Assembly (NCBI RefSeq): GCF_009741925.1
Contig: NZ_WPCC01000010.1
Span: forward strand, 21,395-85,394
DNA length: 64,000 nt
DNA from: Natronomonas sp. CBA1123
GTDB lineage: Archaea; Halobacteriota; Halobacteria; Halobacteriales; Haloarculaceae
Direction: 5' to 3'
Position 1 is the stretch's first letter, and each line of letters opens with the position of its first letter. The notes under the pieces are model-generated. The model saw nothing but the letters and a program-made list of their open reading frames with translations, was not told the origin of the DNA and did not search any database. Both the position numbers and the translations under genes were made by a program. Below are positions 50,778 through 59,567 of this stretch, one piece after another.

Positions 50778-51582
50778 GAGTGAATTCGAATTCGACGACG
50801 ATACCGAAACGTCGGCCGACAACGTCGTGTTGCGCGTCGACGACCTCCAGAAACGATTCGGCGGTCTCGTCGCAACCGACCACGCGACCTTCGAGGTCGA
50901 ACGCGGCACGATTACGGGCCTCATCGGCCCCAACGGCGCCGGCAAATCGACCATCTTCAACCTCATCTCGGGGTTTTACGACCCCGACGGCGGCTCCGTC
51001 GAGGTCAACGGCGTCGACGTGACCGGCGCCGAACCGTATCAGGTCGCCGACCACGGGCTCATCCGGACGTTCCAGACGCCGCGGAAACTGGAGGGGATGA
51101 CGGTCCGGGAGGCGATGCTCGTCGGGCCGCGGAACCAACCCGGCGAGTCGTTCATCAAACTGTTCACCTCTCCCGGCGAGGTCGGCGAGCACGAATCGAA
51201 GAGCCTCGCCGACGCCCAGCGCATCCTCGAGGAGTTCGAACTCGACCACCTGGCGACCCAGCCGGCGACGGACATCTCCGGCGGCCAGATGAAACTGGTC
51301 GAGTTGGCGCGGGCGATGCTGGCCGAACCCGAGGTGTTGTTGCTCGACGAACCCGTCGCGGGCGTCAATCCGACGCTTCGAAAGGACCTCGCCGAGCAGA
51401 TTCGCCGACTCAACGAGCAGGGGACGACGTTCCTGCTCATCGAACACGACATGGAGTTCGTGATGGACCTCGCGGACCCGGTCATCGTCCTCGACCAGGG
51501 CAGCGTTCTGATGGAGGGCCCACCCCAGCGAGTCCAGAGCGACCCACGCGTCATCGAGGCGTACCTCGGAGGTGGCACGTGA
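50770..51582 (+). CDS. livG: ABC transporter ATP-binding protein (LivG type)
   Basis: The 270-aa ATPase has the Walker A GLIGPNGAGKSTIFNL, signature DISGGQMKLVELARAMLAEP, Walker B EVLLLDEPVAGV and the switch His in IEHDMEFVMDLAD. ATG 50770 (MSESEFEFDD) is the chosen start; GTG 50761 is an alternative. It overlaps livF by 4 bp (GTGA). Confidence 0.94.
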   Translation: MSESEFEFDDDTETSADNVVLRVDDLQKRFGGLVATDHATFEVERGTITGLIGPNGAGKSTIFNLISGFYDPDGGSVEVNGVDVTGAEPYQVADHGLIRTFQTPRKLEGMTVREAMLVGPRNQPGESFIKLFTSPGEVGEHESKSLADAQRILEEFELDHLATQPATDISGGQMKLVELARAMLAEPEVLLLDEPVAGVNPTLRKDLAEQIRRLNEQGTTFLLIEHDMEFVMDLADPVIVLDQGSVLMEGPPQRVQSDPRVIEAYLGGGT

Positions 51583-52289
51583 GCGACCACGTGCTGTCGC
51601 TGTCGAGCGTCGACAGCGGCTACGGCGAGGTACAGGTCCTCGACGACCTGACGATGCACCTTGACGCCGGCGAAATCGTCTGTCTCGTCGGTCCCAACGG
51701 CGCCGGCAAGTCGACCGTCCTCAAGACGGCTTTCGGCCTGCTGACGCCGTGGGAGGGAACCGTCGACTTCCACGGCCGCGACATCGGCGGGATGGCCCCC
51801 GAGGACATCGTCCGGGAAGGCATCGGCTACGTCCCTCAAACCGACAACGTCTTCGGGTCGCTCACCATCGACGAGAACCTCCGGATGGGCGGCGTCGCCC
51901 GCTCGGAAGGCCTCGGCGAGGTCATCACGGAACTGTACGACCGGTTCCCGATTCTCGACGAGAAGCGCAGCGCGAAGGCACGGACGCTGTCGGGCGGCCA
52001 ACGGCAGGTGCTCGCGTTCGCCCGCGCGCTCGTGATGGAACCCGACGTGTTGCTCATCGACGAGCCCTCGGCGGGTCTCGCGCCGAACACCGCCGACGAG
52101 GTGTTCGAGGACGTCGTCGCCGTCAACGAACTGGACACGGCCATCCTGATGGTCGAACAGAACGCGACGAAGGGGCTGAACATCTCCGACCGCGGCTACG
52201 TCCTCGACCAGGGCACCGTCGCCTACGAGGGCACGGCAGACGGCCTCCTCGACAACGAGGAGGTGTCGAAACTGTACCTCGGCGGTTGA
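51579..52289 (+). CDS. livF: ABC transporter ATP-binding protein (LivF type)
   Basis: The 236-aa ATPase starts at GTG 51579 (MSDHVLSLSSVDSG as translated) and has GPNGAGKSTVLKT, LSGGQRQVLAFARAL and VLLIDEPSAGLAPN. It is the last gene of the five-gene operon; the short gap after it leads to the proline locus. Confidence 0.94.
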   Translation: MSDHVLSLSSVDSGYGEVQVLDDLTMHLDAGEIVCLVGPNGAGKSTVLKTAFGLLTPWEGTVDFHGRDIGGMAPEDIVREGIGYVPQTDNVFGSLTIDENLRMGGVARSEGLGEVITELYDRFPILDEKRSAKARTLSGGQRQVLAFARALVMEPDVLLIDEPSAGLAPNTADEVFEDVVAVNELDTAILMVEQNATKGLNISDRGYVLDQGTVAYEGTADGLLDNEEVSKLYLGG

Positions 52290-52352
52290 GGCCGCGGCCG
52301 CGGAGGCGTCTTATTTTCTCACAAATCCGACCGAATCGTATGGTAGGGTGGG

Positions 52353-52364
52353 GGTTGACCCCGA
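52353..52364. promoter_or_regulatory. GGGGTTGACCCC inverted repeat before the proline dehydrogenase gene
   Basis: A 5-bp-arm inverted repeat lies 20 bp before ATG 52384 and downstream of a TATTTTC element near 52312. It could be an operator; support is only its position and symmetry. Confidence 0.3.
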
Positions 52365-52383
52365 AACGACACCACTCTCGAGT

Positions 52384-53220
52384 ATGATACCCCCCATCGC
52401 GAGCAACTTCGTCGCCGGCGAGGACGCCGCGACGGCCATCGACCACATCCGGGACTGCAACGCCGACGGCGTCGCCGGTATCCTTAATCTCCTCGGCGAA
52501 CACTACGAGACGCGGGCGGACGCCGACGCCGACACGCGGGCCTACGTCGATTTGATTCACGACCTCGACGAGGCGGGCGTCGATGCCTGCGTCTCTGTGA
52601 AACCCTCCCAAATCGGCCTCGACGTGGGCGAGGAGGCCTTCCGTGAGAACCTCGCGAGTATCGTCGACGCCGGCCAGAAGCGGGACTGTTTCGTCTGGAT
52701 AGACATGGAGGACCACACGACGACCGACGTGACTCTCGACGCCTTCGAACACCACGCCCGCGAAACCGACGGCGACGTGGGCGTCTGCGTGCAGGCCAAT
52801 CTCAAGCGGACTCGCGATGACCTCGAACGACTGGCCGAACTCCCCGGGAAGGTGCGACTGGTGAAGGGCGCCTACGACGAACCGAAGGACATCGCTCACA
52901 AAGGCGGCGAGGCGGTCGACGAGGCGTATAGGGACTGCATCGAGTTCGCCTTCCGAGCGTTCGACGACGGCGTCGCGGTCGGCAGCCACGACCCCGCGAT
53001 GCTCGAGTACGCCGCCGAGATGCACGACGAATACGGCACCCCCTACGAGGTCCAGATGCTGATGGGTGTCCGGGAGTCGGCCCAGCGCGACCTCGCCGGC
53101 GACGTACCGGTGTACCAGTACGTCCCCTACGGCAACAAGTGGTTCTCGTATTTTTACCGCCGTATCCGGGAGCGGAAGTCGAACGCGCTGTTCGCGCTTC
53201 GGGCTATCGTCGGCCGGTGA
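52384..53220 (+). CDS. Proline dehydrogenase
   Basis: The 278-aa flavoenzyme (TIM barrel) oxidises proline to pyrroline-5-carboxylate. Recognisable parts: VKPSQIGLDVGEEAFRENLA, FVWIDMEDHTTTDVTLDAFE, VRLVKGAYDEPKDIAHKGGE and the C-terminal PVYQYVPYGNKWFSYFYRRI with RERKSN. The gene is followed by a convergent regulator and an aldehyde dehydrogenase that would complete proline degradation to glutamate. The start follows a GTATG context at 52384. Confidence 0.92.
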   Translation: MIPPIASNFVAGEDAATAIDHIRDCNADGVAGILNLLGEHYETRADADADTRAYVDLIHDLDEAGVDACVSVKPSQIGLDVGEEAFRENLASIVDAGQKRDCFVWIDMEDHTTTDVTLDAFEHHARETDGDVGVCVQANLKRTRDDLERLAELPGKVRLVKGAYDEPKDIAHKGGEAVDEAYRDCIEFAFRAFDDGVAVGSHDPAMLEYAAEMHDEYGTPYEVQMLMGVRESAQRDLAGDVPVYQYVPYGNKWFSYFYRRIRERKSNALFALRAIVGR

Positions 53221-53224
53221 GTGG

Positions 53225-53956
53225 CTACTCGTGGGCCTGGGGGTCGAGCAGTTTCGCCTCGGCCTTCCGGAGGTGTTCGAGTAGCGTCGTCTTCGAGACG
53301 TCGAGTTCCGCCGCGAGGTCGCGCGTCGAGACGCCGCGGGGCCACTCGTAGTAGCCCCGCTCGCGTGCGAGTTCGAACACGTCGCGTTGGGTCGGCGTCA
53401 GGGCGTCGAGTCGGCGCTGTCGCTCCGGGCGTCGGGCGTCACCGGAGGTGATGCGCTCGACGGTGACCTCCGCGCCGGCATCGGCGCGGACGCCATCCAG
53501 AGCCGATTCGATGTCGGCGCGTTCGTTGGCGAAACTCACCTGCCAGTACTCCCGGCCGCCCTCGATGCGGACGGGTTCGCTGTGGACGAAGCCGTGTTGG
53601 AGCAACACGGGACACACCATGTCGCTCGGGTCGTACTCGAGGAAGAACTCCCGGACGACGTTGCCGGGGGCTGCGTGGCCCGACCCGAACCGCTCCTGTA
53701 ACTCCAGCAGTTCGCCGCTGTGTGGGGAGTCCTCGATGGCGGCGAGCAGTTCCTCCAAATCCTCGGTACTGTCCGCGAAGGCGGTGAACAGCCCGTTGAC
53801 GGAGTCGGTTGCGACGTTGGCCTTCGGCGTGTTGTATATCGCGTGTGCCAAGACGCCGCCCGATGTCTTCTCGGTCGCCTCTATCGCCCAGCAGTTCGGA
53901 TGCCACAGATCCAGCGTCAGTCGCGTGCCGGTCCCCGGCTGTGCCTGACCCATCAT
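53225..53956 (-). CDS. Bat-type helix-turn-helix regulator of the proline locus
   Basis: The protein (243 aa from ATG 53956) has a sensor-like N-terminal half (RLTLDLWHPNCWAIEATEKT) and a C-terminal HTH_10 domain LTPTQRDVFELARERGYYEW, STRDLAAELDVSKTTLLEHL. Alternative starts are ATG 53953 and 53995. It lies between the proline dehydrogenase and aldehyde dehydrogenase genes and faces the latter's promoter, so it is probably their regulator. That is inferred from position only. Confidence 0.88.
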   Translation of the reverse strand: MMGQAQPGTGTRLTLDLWHPNCWAIEATEKTSGGVLAHAIYNTPKANVATDSVNGLFTAFADSTEDLEELLAAIEDSPHSGELLELQERFGSGHAAPGNVVREFFLEYDPSDMVCPVLLQHGFVHSEPVRIEGGREYWQVSFANERADIESALDGVRADAGAEVTVERITSGDARRPERQRRLDALTPTQRDVFELARERGYYEWPRGVSTRDLAAELDVSKTTLLEHLRKAEAKLLDPQAHE

Positions 53957-54004
53957 GCTCAGTTCGTACGCAGAGAATAAGACGCTGTCTTCCATCGAAG
54001 GTCA

Positions 54005-54020
54005 CCCGACCATGGTCGGG
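54005..54020. promoter_or_regulatory. CCCGACCATGGTCGGG 16-bp perfect palindrome
   Basis: A perfect palindrome in the divergent region between the regulator (start 53956 or 53995) and the aldehyde dehydrogenase (54114). It is a good operator candidate for a dimeric regulator. Confidence 0.55.
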
Positions 54021-54065
54021 ACGGTGGCCGCTCGCGGCACCGATGCAGTCGGTTTCGGCGGGGCT

Positions 54066-54075
54066 GACCATGGTC
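54066..54075. promoter_or_regulatory. GACCATGGTC second palindrome
   Basis: A second copy of the palindrome core, centred 58 bp from the first, between it and ATG 54114. Confidence 0.5.
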
Positions 54076-54113
54076 GGGGCGGGGTATTCTGCCGTCCGTA
54101 CGGAGGTTGATGT

Positions 54114-55622
54114 ATGGCGTCACACGCACACTACATCGACGGCGAGTGGGTCGAGGGAGAAGAGACGTTCGTAAGCGAAAACCCGGCGACTGGAGAGTCA
54201 CTCGGTGCGTTCCCCCGCGGGACCGAGGAGGACGTCGCGACGGCGGTCGACGCCGCCGAAGAGGCATTCGAGGAGTGGCGCGAACTGTCCTACCCCAACC
54301 GCGCGGAGTACCTCTGGGACGTTTACGAGGAACTGAAGGCGCGGACGGACGAACTCGGCGAACTCGTCACCCGTGAGTGTGGCAAGGAGATAAGCGAGGG
54401 GCAGGCGGACATCGTCGAGGCAGCCCACATGGTCGAGTGGGCGGCGGGCAACGGACGCCACCCCCACGGCGACGTGGTCCCCTCCGAAATCGCGGCGAAA
54501 GACGCCTACATGCGCCGGAGTCCCCGCGGCGTCGTCGGCTGTATCACGCCGTGGAACTTCCCCATCGCCATCCCGTTTTGGCACATGGCAGTCGCGTTGG
54601 TCGAGGGCAACACGGTCGTCTGGAAGCCGGCCGAACAGACGCCGAAGTGCGCCCACGCCATCGCGGAGTTGATGGTCGACGCCGGGATTCCCGACGGCGT
54701 GTTCAACATGGTTCAGGGGTTCGGCGATGCCGGCGCCGCCATCGTCGACAGCGACGTCGAGTCGGTGCTGTTTACGGGTAGCGCCGAGGTGGGCCACTCC
54801 ATCGCCAACGAGGTGGGCGGGACGCCCGGCAAACTCGCCGCCTGCGAGATGGGCGGGAAGAACGCCGTCGTCGTCACCGAACACGCCGACCTCGACCTCG
54901 CGGTGCCCGCGGCGGTACTGTCGAGTTTCAAGACGACGGGGCAACGCTGTGTGTCGAGTGAGCGGCTCATCGTCCACACCGACGTGTACGACGAGTTCAA
55001 AGAGCGCTTCGTCGCCGCCGCCGAGAAAGTCGCCGTCGGCGACCCCCTCGACGAGGGGACGTTCATGGGGCCGCTCATCGAACCAGAACACCGCGAGAAG
55101 GTCCGCAAATACAACGACCTCGCCCGCGAAGAGGGCGTCGAGGTGCTGGTCGACCGGACCGAACTCGACGACGACGAGATTCCAGACGGCCACGAGGACG
55201 GCCACTGGGTCGGCCCGTTCGTCTACGAGACGCCGTACGACCCGGACCTCCGATGCATCCACGAGGAAGTGTTCGGCCCCCACGTCGCGCTCATCGAGTA
55301 CGACGGCGACATCGAACACGCCGTCGACCTCCAGAACGCGACGCCGTACGGACTCGCGGGGTCGATAATCAGCGAGGACTACCGCCAAATCAACTACTAC
55401 CGCGACCACGCGGAACTCGGGCTGGCCTACGGCAACCTACCGTGTATCGGCGCGGAGGTACAGTTGCCGTTCGGCGGCGTGAAGAAATCCGGCAACGGCT
55501 ACCCTTCCGCTCGCGAAATCATCGAGGCAGTCACCGAGCGGACGGCGTGGACGCTGAACAACTCCAAGGACATCGAGATGGCACAAGGGCTCTCCGCCGA
55601 CATCAAGGTGGAGGAGGAGTGA
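54114..55622 (+). CDS. Aldehyde dehydrogenase (probable pyrroline-5-carboxylate dehydrogenase)
   Basis: The 502-aa enzyme has the NAD fold motifs ITPWNFPIAIPFWHMAVALV, GSAEVGHSIANEVGGTPGKL, the catalytic-Glu region ACEMGGKNAVVVTEHADLDL and catalytic Cys in SFKTTGQRCVSSERLIVH. With proline dehydrogenase adjacent it most likely oxidises glutamate-semialdehyde/pyrroline-5-carboxylate to glutamate. Substrate assignment is from context; length and motifs alone also fit other aldehyde dehydrogenases. Confidence 0.88.
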   Translation: MASHAHYIDGEWVEGEETFVSENPATGESLGAFPRGTEEDVATAVDAAEEAFEEWRELSYPNRAEYLWDVYEELKARTDELGELVTRECGKEISEGQADIVEAAHMVEWAAGNGRHPHGDVVPSEIAAKDAYMRRSPRGVVGCITPWNFPIAIPFWHMAVALVEGNTVVWKPAEQTPKCAHAIAELMVDAGIPDGVFNMVQGFGDAGAAIVDSDVESVLFTGSAEVGHSIANEVGGTPGKLAACEMGGKNAVVVTEHADLDLAVPAAVLSSFKTTGQRCVSSERLIVHTDVYDEFKERFVAAAEKVAVGDPLDEGTFMGPLIEPEHREKVRKYNDLAREEGVEVLVDRTELDDDEIPDGHEDGHWVGPFVYETPYDPDLRCIHEEVFGPHVALIEYDGDIEHAVDLQNATPYGLAGSIISEDYRQINYYRDHAELGLAYGNLPCIGAEVQLPFGGVKKSGNGYPSAREIIEAVTERTAWTLNNSKDIEMAQGLSADIKVEEE

Positions 55623-55738
55623 TGGCCATCTCGACGGAAGTCCTCGCCTGCCTCCGGTGTTCGGCGCCGACCGTCGACGCCGGTGGGGGACGCCACTGTC
55701 CCGCCTGTGGCTGGCGGGAGTGCGACGGCGCGGATTAA
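55622..55738 (+). CDS. 38-aa zinc-ribbon protein cotranscribed with aldehyde dehydrogenase
   Basis: The frame reads MAISTEVLACLRCSAPTVDA with CLRC and CPAC pairs, a small zinc ribbon. Its ATG overlaps the aldehyde dehydrogenase stop by one base (TGATG), which strongly suggests translation. Haloarchaea have many such tiny zinc proteins; role unknown. Confidence 0.65.
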   Translation: MAISTEVLACLRCSAPTVDAGGGRHCPACGWRECDGAD

Positions 55739-55800
55739 GTCGCGGCGCGTTCCACCCGAAACGCAACCGTTTCGGGCACCCGCCCCGTGTTTCGACTCGA

Positions 55801-56826
55801 ATGGACCCCGCCATCGGTTCGGTACTCGTCGGCGACGTGTTGCCGCGAGTGCTTACCATCGCCATCGCCATCGCTGCCGGGGTCACCTTCGCGAACCTGC
55901 TCGTCGCCTTCGGCGTCATCGATTACATCGCGACGCTGTCGAAGCCGCTGACCGGCCCAGCGAACCTCCCCGACGAGGTCGGCGGCGCCATTATCACGAC
56001 GGCCGCCTCGACGACCGCAGGCTACGGCATGCTCGCGGAGTACCGCGATTCCGGGCTGCTCGACGACCGTGCGACGCTCGTCGCTGTCACCATCAACACG
56101 TTCTTCGGGTTCGTCCAGCACATCTTCACCTTCTACGCGCCAGTCCTGATTCCGATTCTCGGTCTGAAGGTCGGCCTGCTGTACGTCGGCGCGCGTGCCG
56201 GCGTCGCGTTGGCGATTACACTCACCGGCGTCGCGCTGGGCGCGCTGTTGCTCTCGGCGAAGAACGTCGACCCCGAGGCGATGGCCGGCAGCGAGAGTGA
56301 CGGCGAGGCCACGCCCGACGCGCGAGCAGACGGTGGCGAGAGCGACGACTCCGAGGACGGACCGCCCGAGACGACCCGCGGAAAACTCCGCGAGGCCGGC
56401 CGCTCCGGCGTTGAGAAGACGTGGGACATCCTCCCGCGACTCGTCGTCGTCTACACGCTGGTCGTCCTGTTGACGACGTACTACGACCTCGAAGCGCTGA
56501 CCGGCGGGGCGGCCGACCCGCTGGCGACGCTGACTGGCCTGCCCGCCGCGGCCGTCCCCGTCATCGTCATTTACGCCTTCGACACCACGAGCGGCGCAAT
56601 CACTATCGCCCCGCTCATCGAGGACGGCGTCTTCACCGCCCGAACCGCCGTCGCGACGATGCTGCTCGGCGGCATCGTCTCCTTTACCGTCTCGACGTTC
56701 AAGCGGTCGATTCCCTTCCAGTTCGGCATCTGGGGGACGGAGTTCGGCACGAAAGTCGTCGTCGTGAACACGACACTGAAGGTGGTGTGGATTGCCGTCG
56801 CGTTGGCGTTGCTGTTGGCGGTCTGA
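55801..56826 (+). CDS. Nucleoside-recognition (Gate) domain membrane protein
   Basis: The 341-aa protein has Gate-type membrane helices (VGGAIITTAASTTAGYGMLA, DRATLVAVTINTFFGFVQHI) in two halves separated by an acidic, charged loop (about residues 160-200). Gate-domain proteins are thought to transport or sense nucleosides or related compounds. No partner gene is obvious. Confidence 0.85.
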   Translation: MDPAIGSVLVGDVLPRVLTIAIAIAAGVTFANLLVAFGVIDYIATLSKPLTGPANLPDEVGGAIITTAASTTAGYGMLAEYRDSGLLDDRATLVAVTINTFFGFVQHIFTFYAPVLIPILGLKVGLLYVGARAGVALAITLTGVALGALLLSAKNVDPEAMAGSESDGEATPDARADGGESDDSEDGPPETTRGKLREAGRSGVEKTWDILPRLVVVYTLVVLLTTYYDLEALTGGAADPLATLTGLPAAAVPVIVIYAFDTTSGAITIAPLIEDGVFTARTAVATMLLGGIVSFTVSTFKRSIPFQFGIWGTEFGTKVVVVNTTLKVVWIAVALALLLAV

Positions 56827-56915
56827 CGGAGTCTCGGAAGCGACGAACATCCCCAAAGCCCCGTTTCGGCCAGCGCTCTCGCTGCCCTTTTGCGTAATCT
56901 ACCCATACGGGAGGT

Positions 56916-58001
56916 GTGGAACTCCTCGCGACGACCAACGGCGGGCTCGAGACGATTGCTGCGGACGAACTCGACGACCTCGTCGGCGCCGATGCCGACA
57001 GACACCACCGTGGCGTCGTCGCGTTCAGTGGAAACCAAGACGACGTTTACGACCTCCACTACCGCTCGCGGACCTGCCACCGCATCATGGAGGTCCTCGT
57101 CGACGAACAAATCGCGGAACTCGAAGACGTCTACGACCGCACGCGGGAGGCCGACATCGCCACCCACCTTCCCTTGGACGACTTCGGCGTCGTCGGTACC
57201 CGACACGGCAGCCACGACTTCACGAGCGTCGACGTGGCCGAACGGGTCGGACAGGCGGTCATCGACGACTACCGCGAGTCCACCGGCGACCGCCTCCCCG
57301 TCGATTTGGACGACCCGACCGTGCGGCTGGAGGCATACCTCTACGACGACCGGTTCACGCTGGCGGTCGATTTGAGCGGCGAATCGCTGCACAAACGGCC
57401 CTACCGGGTCTGTGAACACGACGCACCGCTGCGCTCGACGTTCGCCTACTCGATGCTCCGCATTGCGGGCTACGAGGCCGAGGACCGGCTAATCGACCCG
57501 ATGGCGGGGTCGGCGACGATTCCAATCGAGGCGGCACTGGCGGCGACCGATCGGGTTCCCTATCCGGGATTCGAACCGGCGTTCGACGCACTGCCTCGTT
57601 ACGACGGCGACGTCTTCGAAGAGCGCCGGGCCGCCCACGAACCGACGACCCCCGACGTCGCCCCCGACATCGAAGCCCGAGAAATCCGGGACCGCTGGCG
57701 TCGGTGTGGGCGCGTCAACCGCGACGCGGCGGGCGTCGACTGCGTCGATATCGTCGAGGCCGACGCCCGGGAGGCCGCAATCGACGCCGACTGCGTCGTC
57801 ACGAACCTCCCGTTCGGCATCCGGGTCAGCGAGGACCTCCGGGAGCTGTATTCGGCGTTCGCCGACCGCCTCCGAGAGGGCTCCGTCGACCGCTGTGTCG
57901 CGCTGACGACGAAACCCGAGCTGATGCCGCTGGACCCGGTCGAGCGATACGACGTTCCGTACGGCCGCCTCGACGCCACTATCGCCGTCTACGAACCCTG
58001 A
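56916..58001 (+). CDS. THUMP-domain RNA methyltransferase (Trm14-like)
   Basis: The 361-aa protein has an N-terminal THUMP/NFLD-like part (MELLATTNGGLETIAADELD to about residue 150) and a Rossmann methyltransferase with DPMAGSATIPIEAALAATDR (motif I) and DCVVTNLPFGIRVSEDLREL (motif IV NLPFG). The NLPFG variant fits Trm14/RlmL-type m2G enzymes better than the DPPY of Trm10/11-like proteins. The start is GTG 56916, directly preceded by GGAGGT. Target nucleotide not certain. Confidence 0.85.
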   Translation: MELLATTNGGLETIAADELDDLVGADADRHHRGVVAFSGNQDDVYDLHYRSRTCHRIMEVLVDEQIAELEDVYDRTREADIATHLPLDDFGVVGTRHGSHDFTSVDVAERVGQAVIDDYRESTGDRLPVDLDDPTVRLEAYLYDDRFTLAVDLSGESLHKRPYRVCEHDAPLRSTFAYSMLRIAGYEAEDRLIDPMAGSATIPIEAALAATDRVPYPGFEPAFDALPRYDGDVFEERRAAHEPTTPDVAPDIEAREIRDRWRRCGRVNRDAAGVDCVDIVEADAREAAIDADCVVTNLPFGIRVSEDLRELYSAFADRLREGSVDRCVALTTKPELMPLDPVERYDVPYGRLDATIAVYEP

Positions 58002-58058
58002 ACGGCCTTGGTCGACCGCTCTACTGGACGACTGTTGACAAGTACAGCCGCTGTTCGA

Positions 58059-58069
58059 TACCTTTATGA
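58059..58069 (+). promoter_or_regulatory. TATA-type element CCTTTATGAAC
   Basis: Expected transcription start is near 58090, just before ATG 58095 of a tiny frame and about 114 bp before ATG 58204. Confidence 0.35.
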
Positions 58070-58094
58070 ACAATCGTGTTATACAGCGAAGTAC

Positions 58095-58154
58095 ATGCGA
58101 AACGCTGCCCGCGTCCGTGGTTCGCAACTCCTCCTTGTAGGCGTACATTGCTGA
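58095..58154 (+). CDS. Possible 19-aa leader peptide
   Basis: A 20-codon frame MRNAARVRGSQLLLVGVHC sits 49 bp upstream of the next gene and only a few bases after the expected transcription start of the TATA element at 58059. It may be a leader or upstream ORF controlling the 67-aa gene. No family match. Confidence 0.25.
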   Translation: MRNAARVRGSQLLLVGVHC

Positions 58155-58203
58155 TTCTCCGGTCCGACCGCACCGCCTTCGACCGCACTTTCAAACCCTA
58201 CAA

Positions 58204-58407
58204 ATGAGCACCGAACCCCGATCCGACGCCCAGCCGATGACCGACGCCCGAACGACAGCAATCACCGCCCGTGGCCGCAGCGACCCGTGGGCCGACGAGG
58301 ACGCGACGCCGTCACTTACCGCCGCCCGCGCACCACGACAGTTCGAGCCGACCGTCCGGGAGCGACTTCGCAACCTGATGGACGACGAGAACGCCTATTG
58401 TAGCTGA
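58204..58407 (+). CDS. 67-aa hypothetical protein
   Basis: The protein starts MSTEPRSDAQPMTDARTTAI, is hydrophilic, and ends RNLMDDENAYCS. No motif is recognised, but the codon use and promoter fit a real gene. It precedes the membrane-anchored molybdopterin gene after 98 bp. Confidence 0.55.
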   Translation: MSTEPRSDAQPMTDARTTAITARGRSDPWADEDATPSLTAARAPRQFEPTVRERLRNLMDDENAYCS

Positions 58408-58505
58408 ACGCCCGTTTCTCGACGCTTCCGCTTCGACCGCACAGCGACTGCACAGCGAGCAGCCGGACGGACAAGACGCTTGCCCGTCCAGTTCCAACAC
58501 ACGGT

Positions 58506-59567
58506 ATGGACCGTCCGACGTGGCTGAGCGCACCGAACGCCCGCGTCGTCGACGCGTCGCTGCTCATTGGCGTCGCCTTCGTCGTCACCACCGGCGTCGT
58601 CAGCCTCTACTCCGGCCGCCCGAGTCGGGCGTGGGTGTTTCTCACCCACGGCGTCGGTGGCCTCGTCGTGGCGGCACTCGTCGCACTCAAACTCGCCCGC
58701 GTCCGGCATCGACTCCGTGGCGCTGCCGAAAGCGGCGTCGTCGCCCTCTCGGTACTGCTCGCGGTCGTGACGATGGCGGCACTCGCAAGCGGCGTCGCGT
58801 GGGTGTTCGGCGCCTCCGTGGACCTCGGCCCGTGGGGACTGCTCAACCTCCATATCGGCCTCGGGTTGCTCGTCGTTCCCCTCCTTCTCGCCCACCTCTA
58901 CTGGCGGTTCGGGCTCCCGTCGAGTGCCGACTTCGAGGGCCGCCGGACCGCGTTGCGCTACACGGCCCTCGTCGTCGCCGGCGCGGCCACCTACCGACTG
59001 CAGGGAGCGGCTAACGCCGCACTCGAAACAGCGGGCAGCGAGCGGCGATTCACCGGCTCTCGCGAGGAGGGAAGCGACGACGGCAACGGCTTTCCCGTCA
59101 CGAGTTGGGTCGCCGACGACCCCGCCCCACTAGACCGCCAGGCGTGGTCGCTCTCCGTCGACGGGTCGGTTGAGGAGTCTCTCGACCTCGACTACGACGA
59201 CCTTGCTCGCAACGAACGGCGAGCACTCCTCGACTGCACCAGCGGCTGGTACTCCGAACACGACTGGCAGGGCGTCGCCGTCGGCGAACTGCTCGACGCC
59301 GCCGGTCCCGAAGACGACGCCGAGTGGGTGTCGTTCCGCTCGGTGACCGGCTATCGCTGGAGTCTCCCTATTGAGGAGGCCCGCGAGGCCATGCTCGCGA
59401 CCCACGCCGACGGCGAAGAACTCAGCCACGGCCACGGCTTTCCGCTACGGTTGGTCGCCCCCGGCAGACGCGGCTTCCAGTGGGTGAAGTGGGTCGAAGA
59501 AGTCAGGGTGACCCGCCGCCGCGACCACAGCGAGCGGCTGGCGATTTTCGTCAGCGGCTTTCGGTAG
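58506..59567 (+). CDS. Membrane-anchored sulfite-oxidase-type molybdopterin protein with N-terminal cytochrome-b-like helices
   Basis: The 353-aa protein has an N-terminal four-helix part (about residues 15-150) with histidines in helix positions (FLTHGVGGLVVAALVALKLA, LLNLHIGLGLLVVPLLLAHL) that could bind heme, and a C-terminal oxidoreductase molybdopterin-binding domain with Cys in LLDCTSGWYSEHDWQGVAVG and GRRGFQWVKWVEEVRV. This is like MsrP plus MsrQ (YedY/YedZ) fused in one chain, though the molybdopterin part is shorter than MsrP. It may reduce or oxidise a small substrate outside the membrane. Heme binding is inferred only. Confidence 0.85.
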   Translation: MDRPTWLSAPNARVVDASLLIGVAFVVTTGVVSLYSGRPSRAWVFLTHGVGGLVVAALVALKLARVRHRLRGAAESGVVALSVLLAVVTMAALASGVAWVFGASVDLGPWGLLNLHIGLGLLVVPLLLAHLYWRFGLPSSADFEGRRTALRYTALVVAGAATYRLQGAANAALETAGSERRFTGSREEGSDDGNGFPVTSWVADDPAPLDRQAWSLSVDGSVEESLDLDYDDLARNERRALLDCTSGWYSEHDWQGVAVGELLDAAGPEDDAEWVSFRSVTGYRWSLPIEEAREAMLATHADGEELSHGHGFPLRLVAPGRRGFQWVKWVEEVRVTRRRDHSERLAIFVSGFR

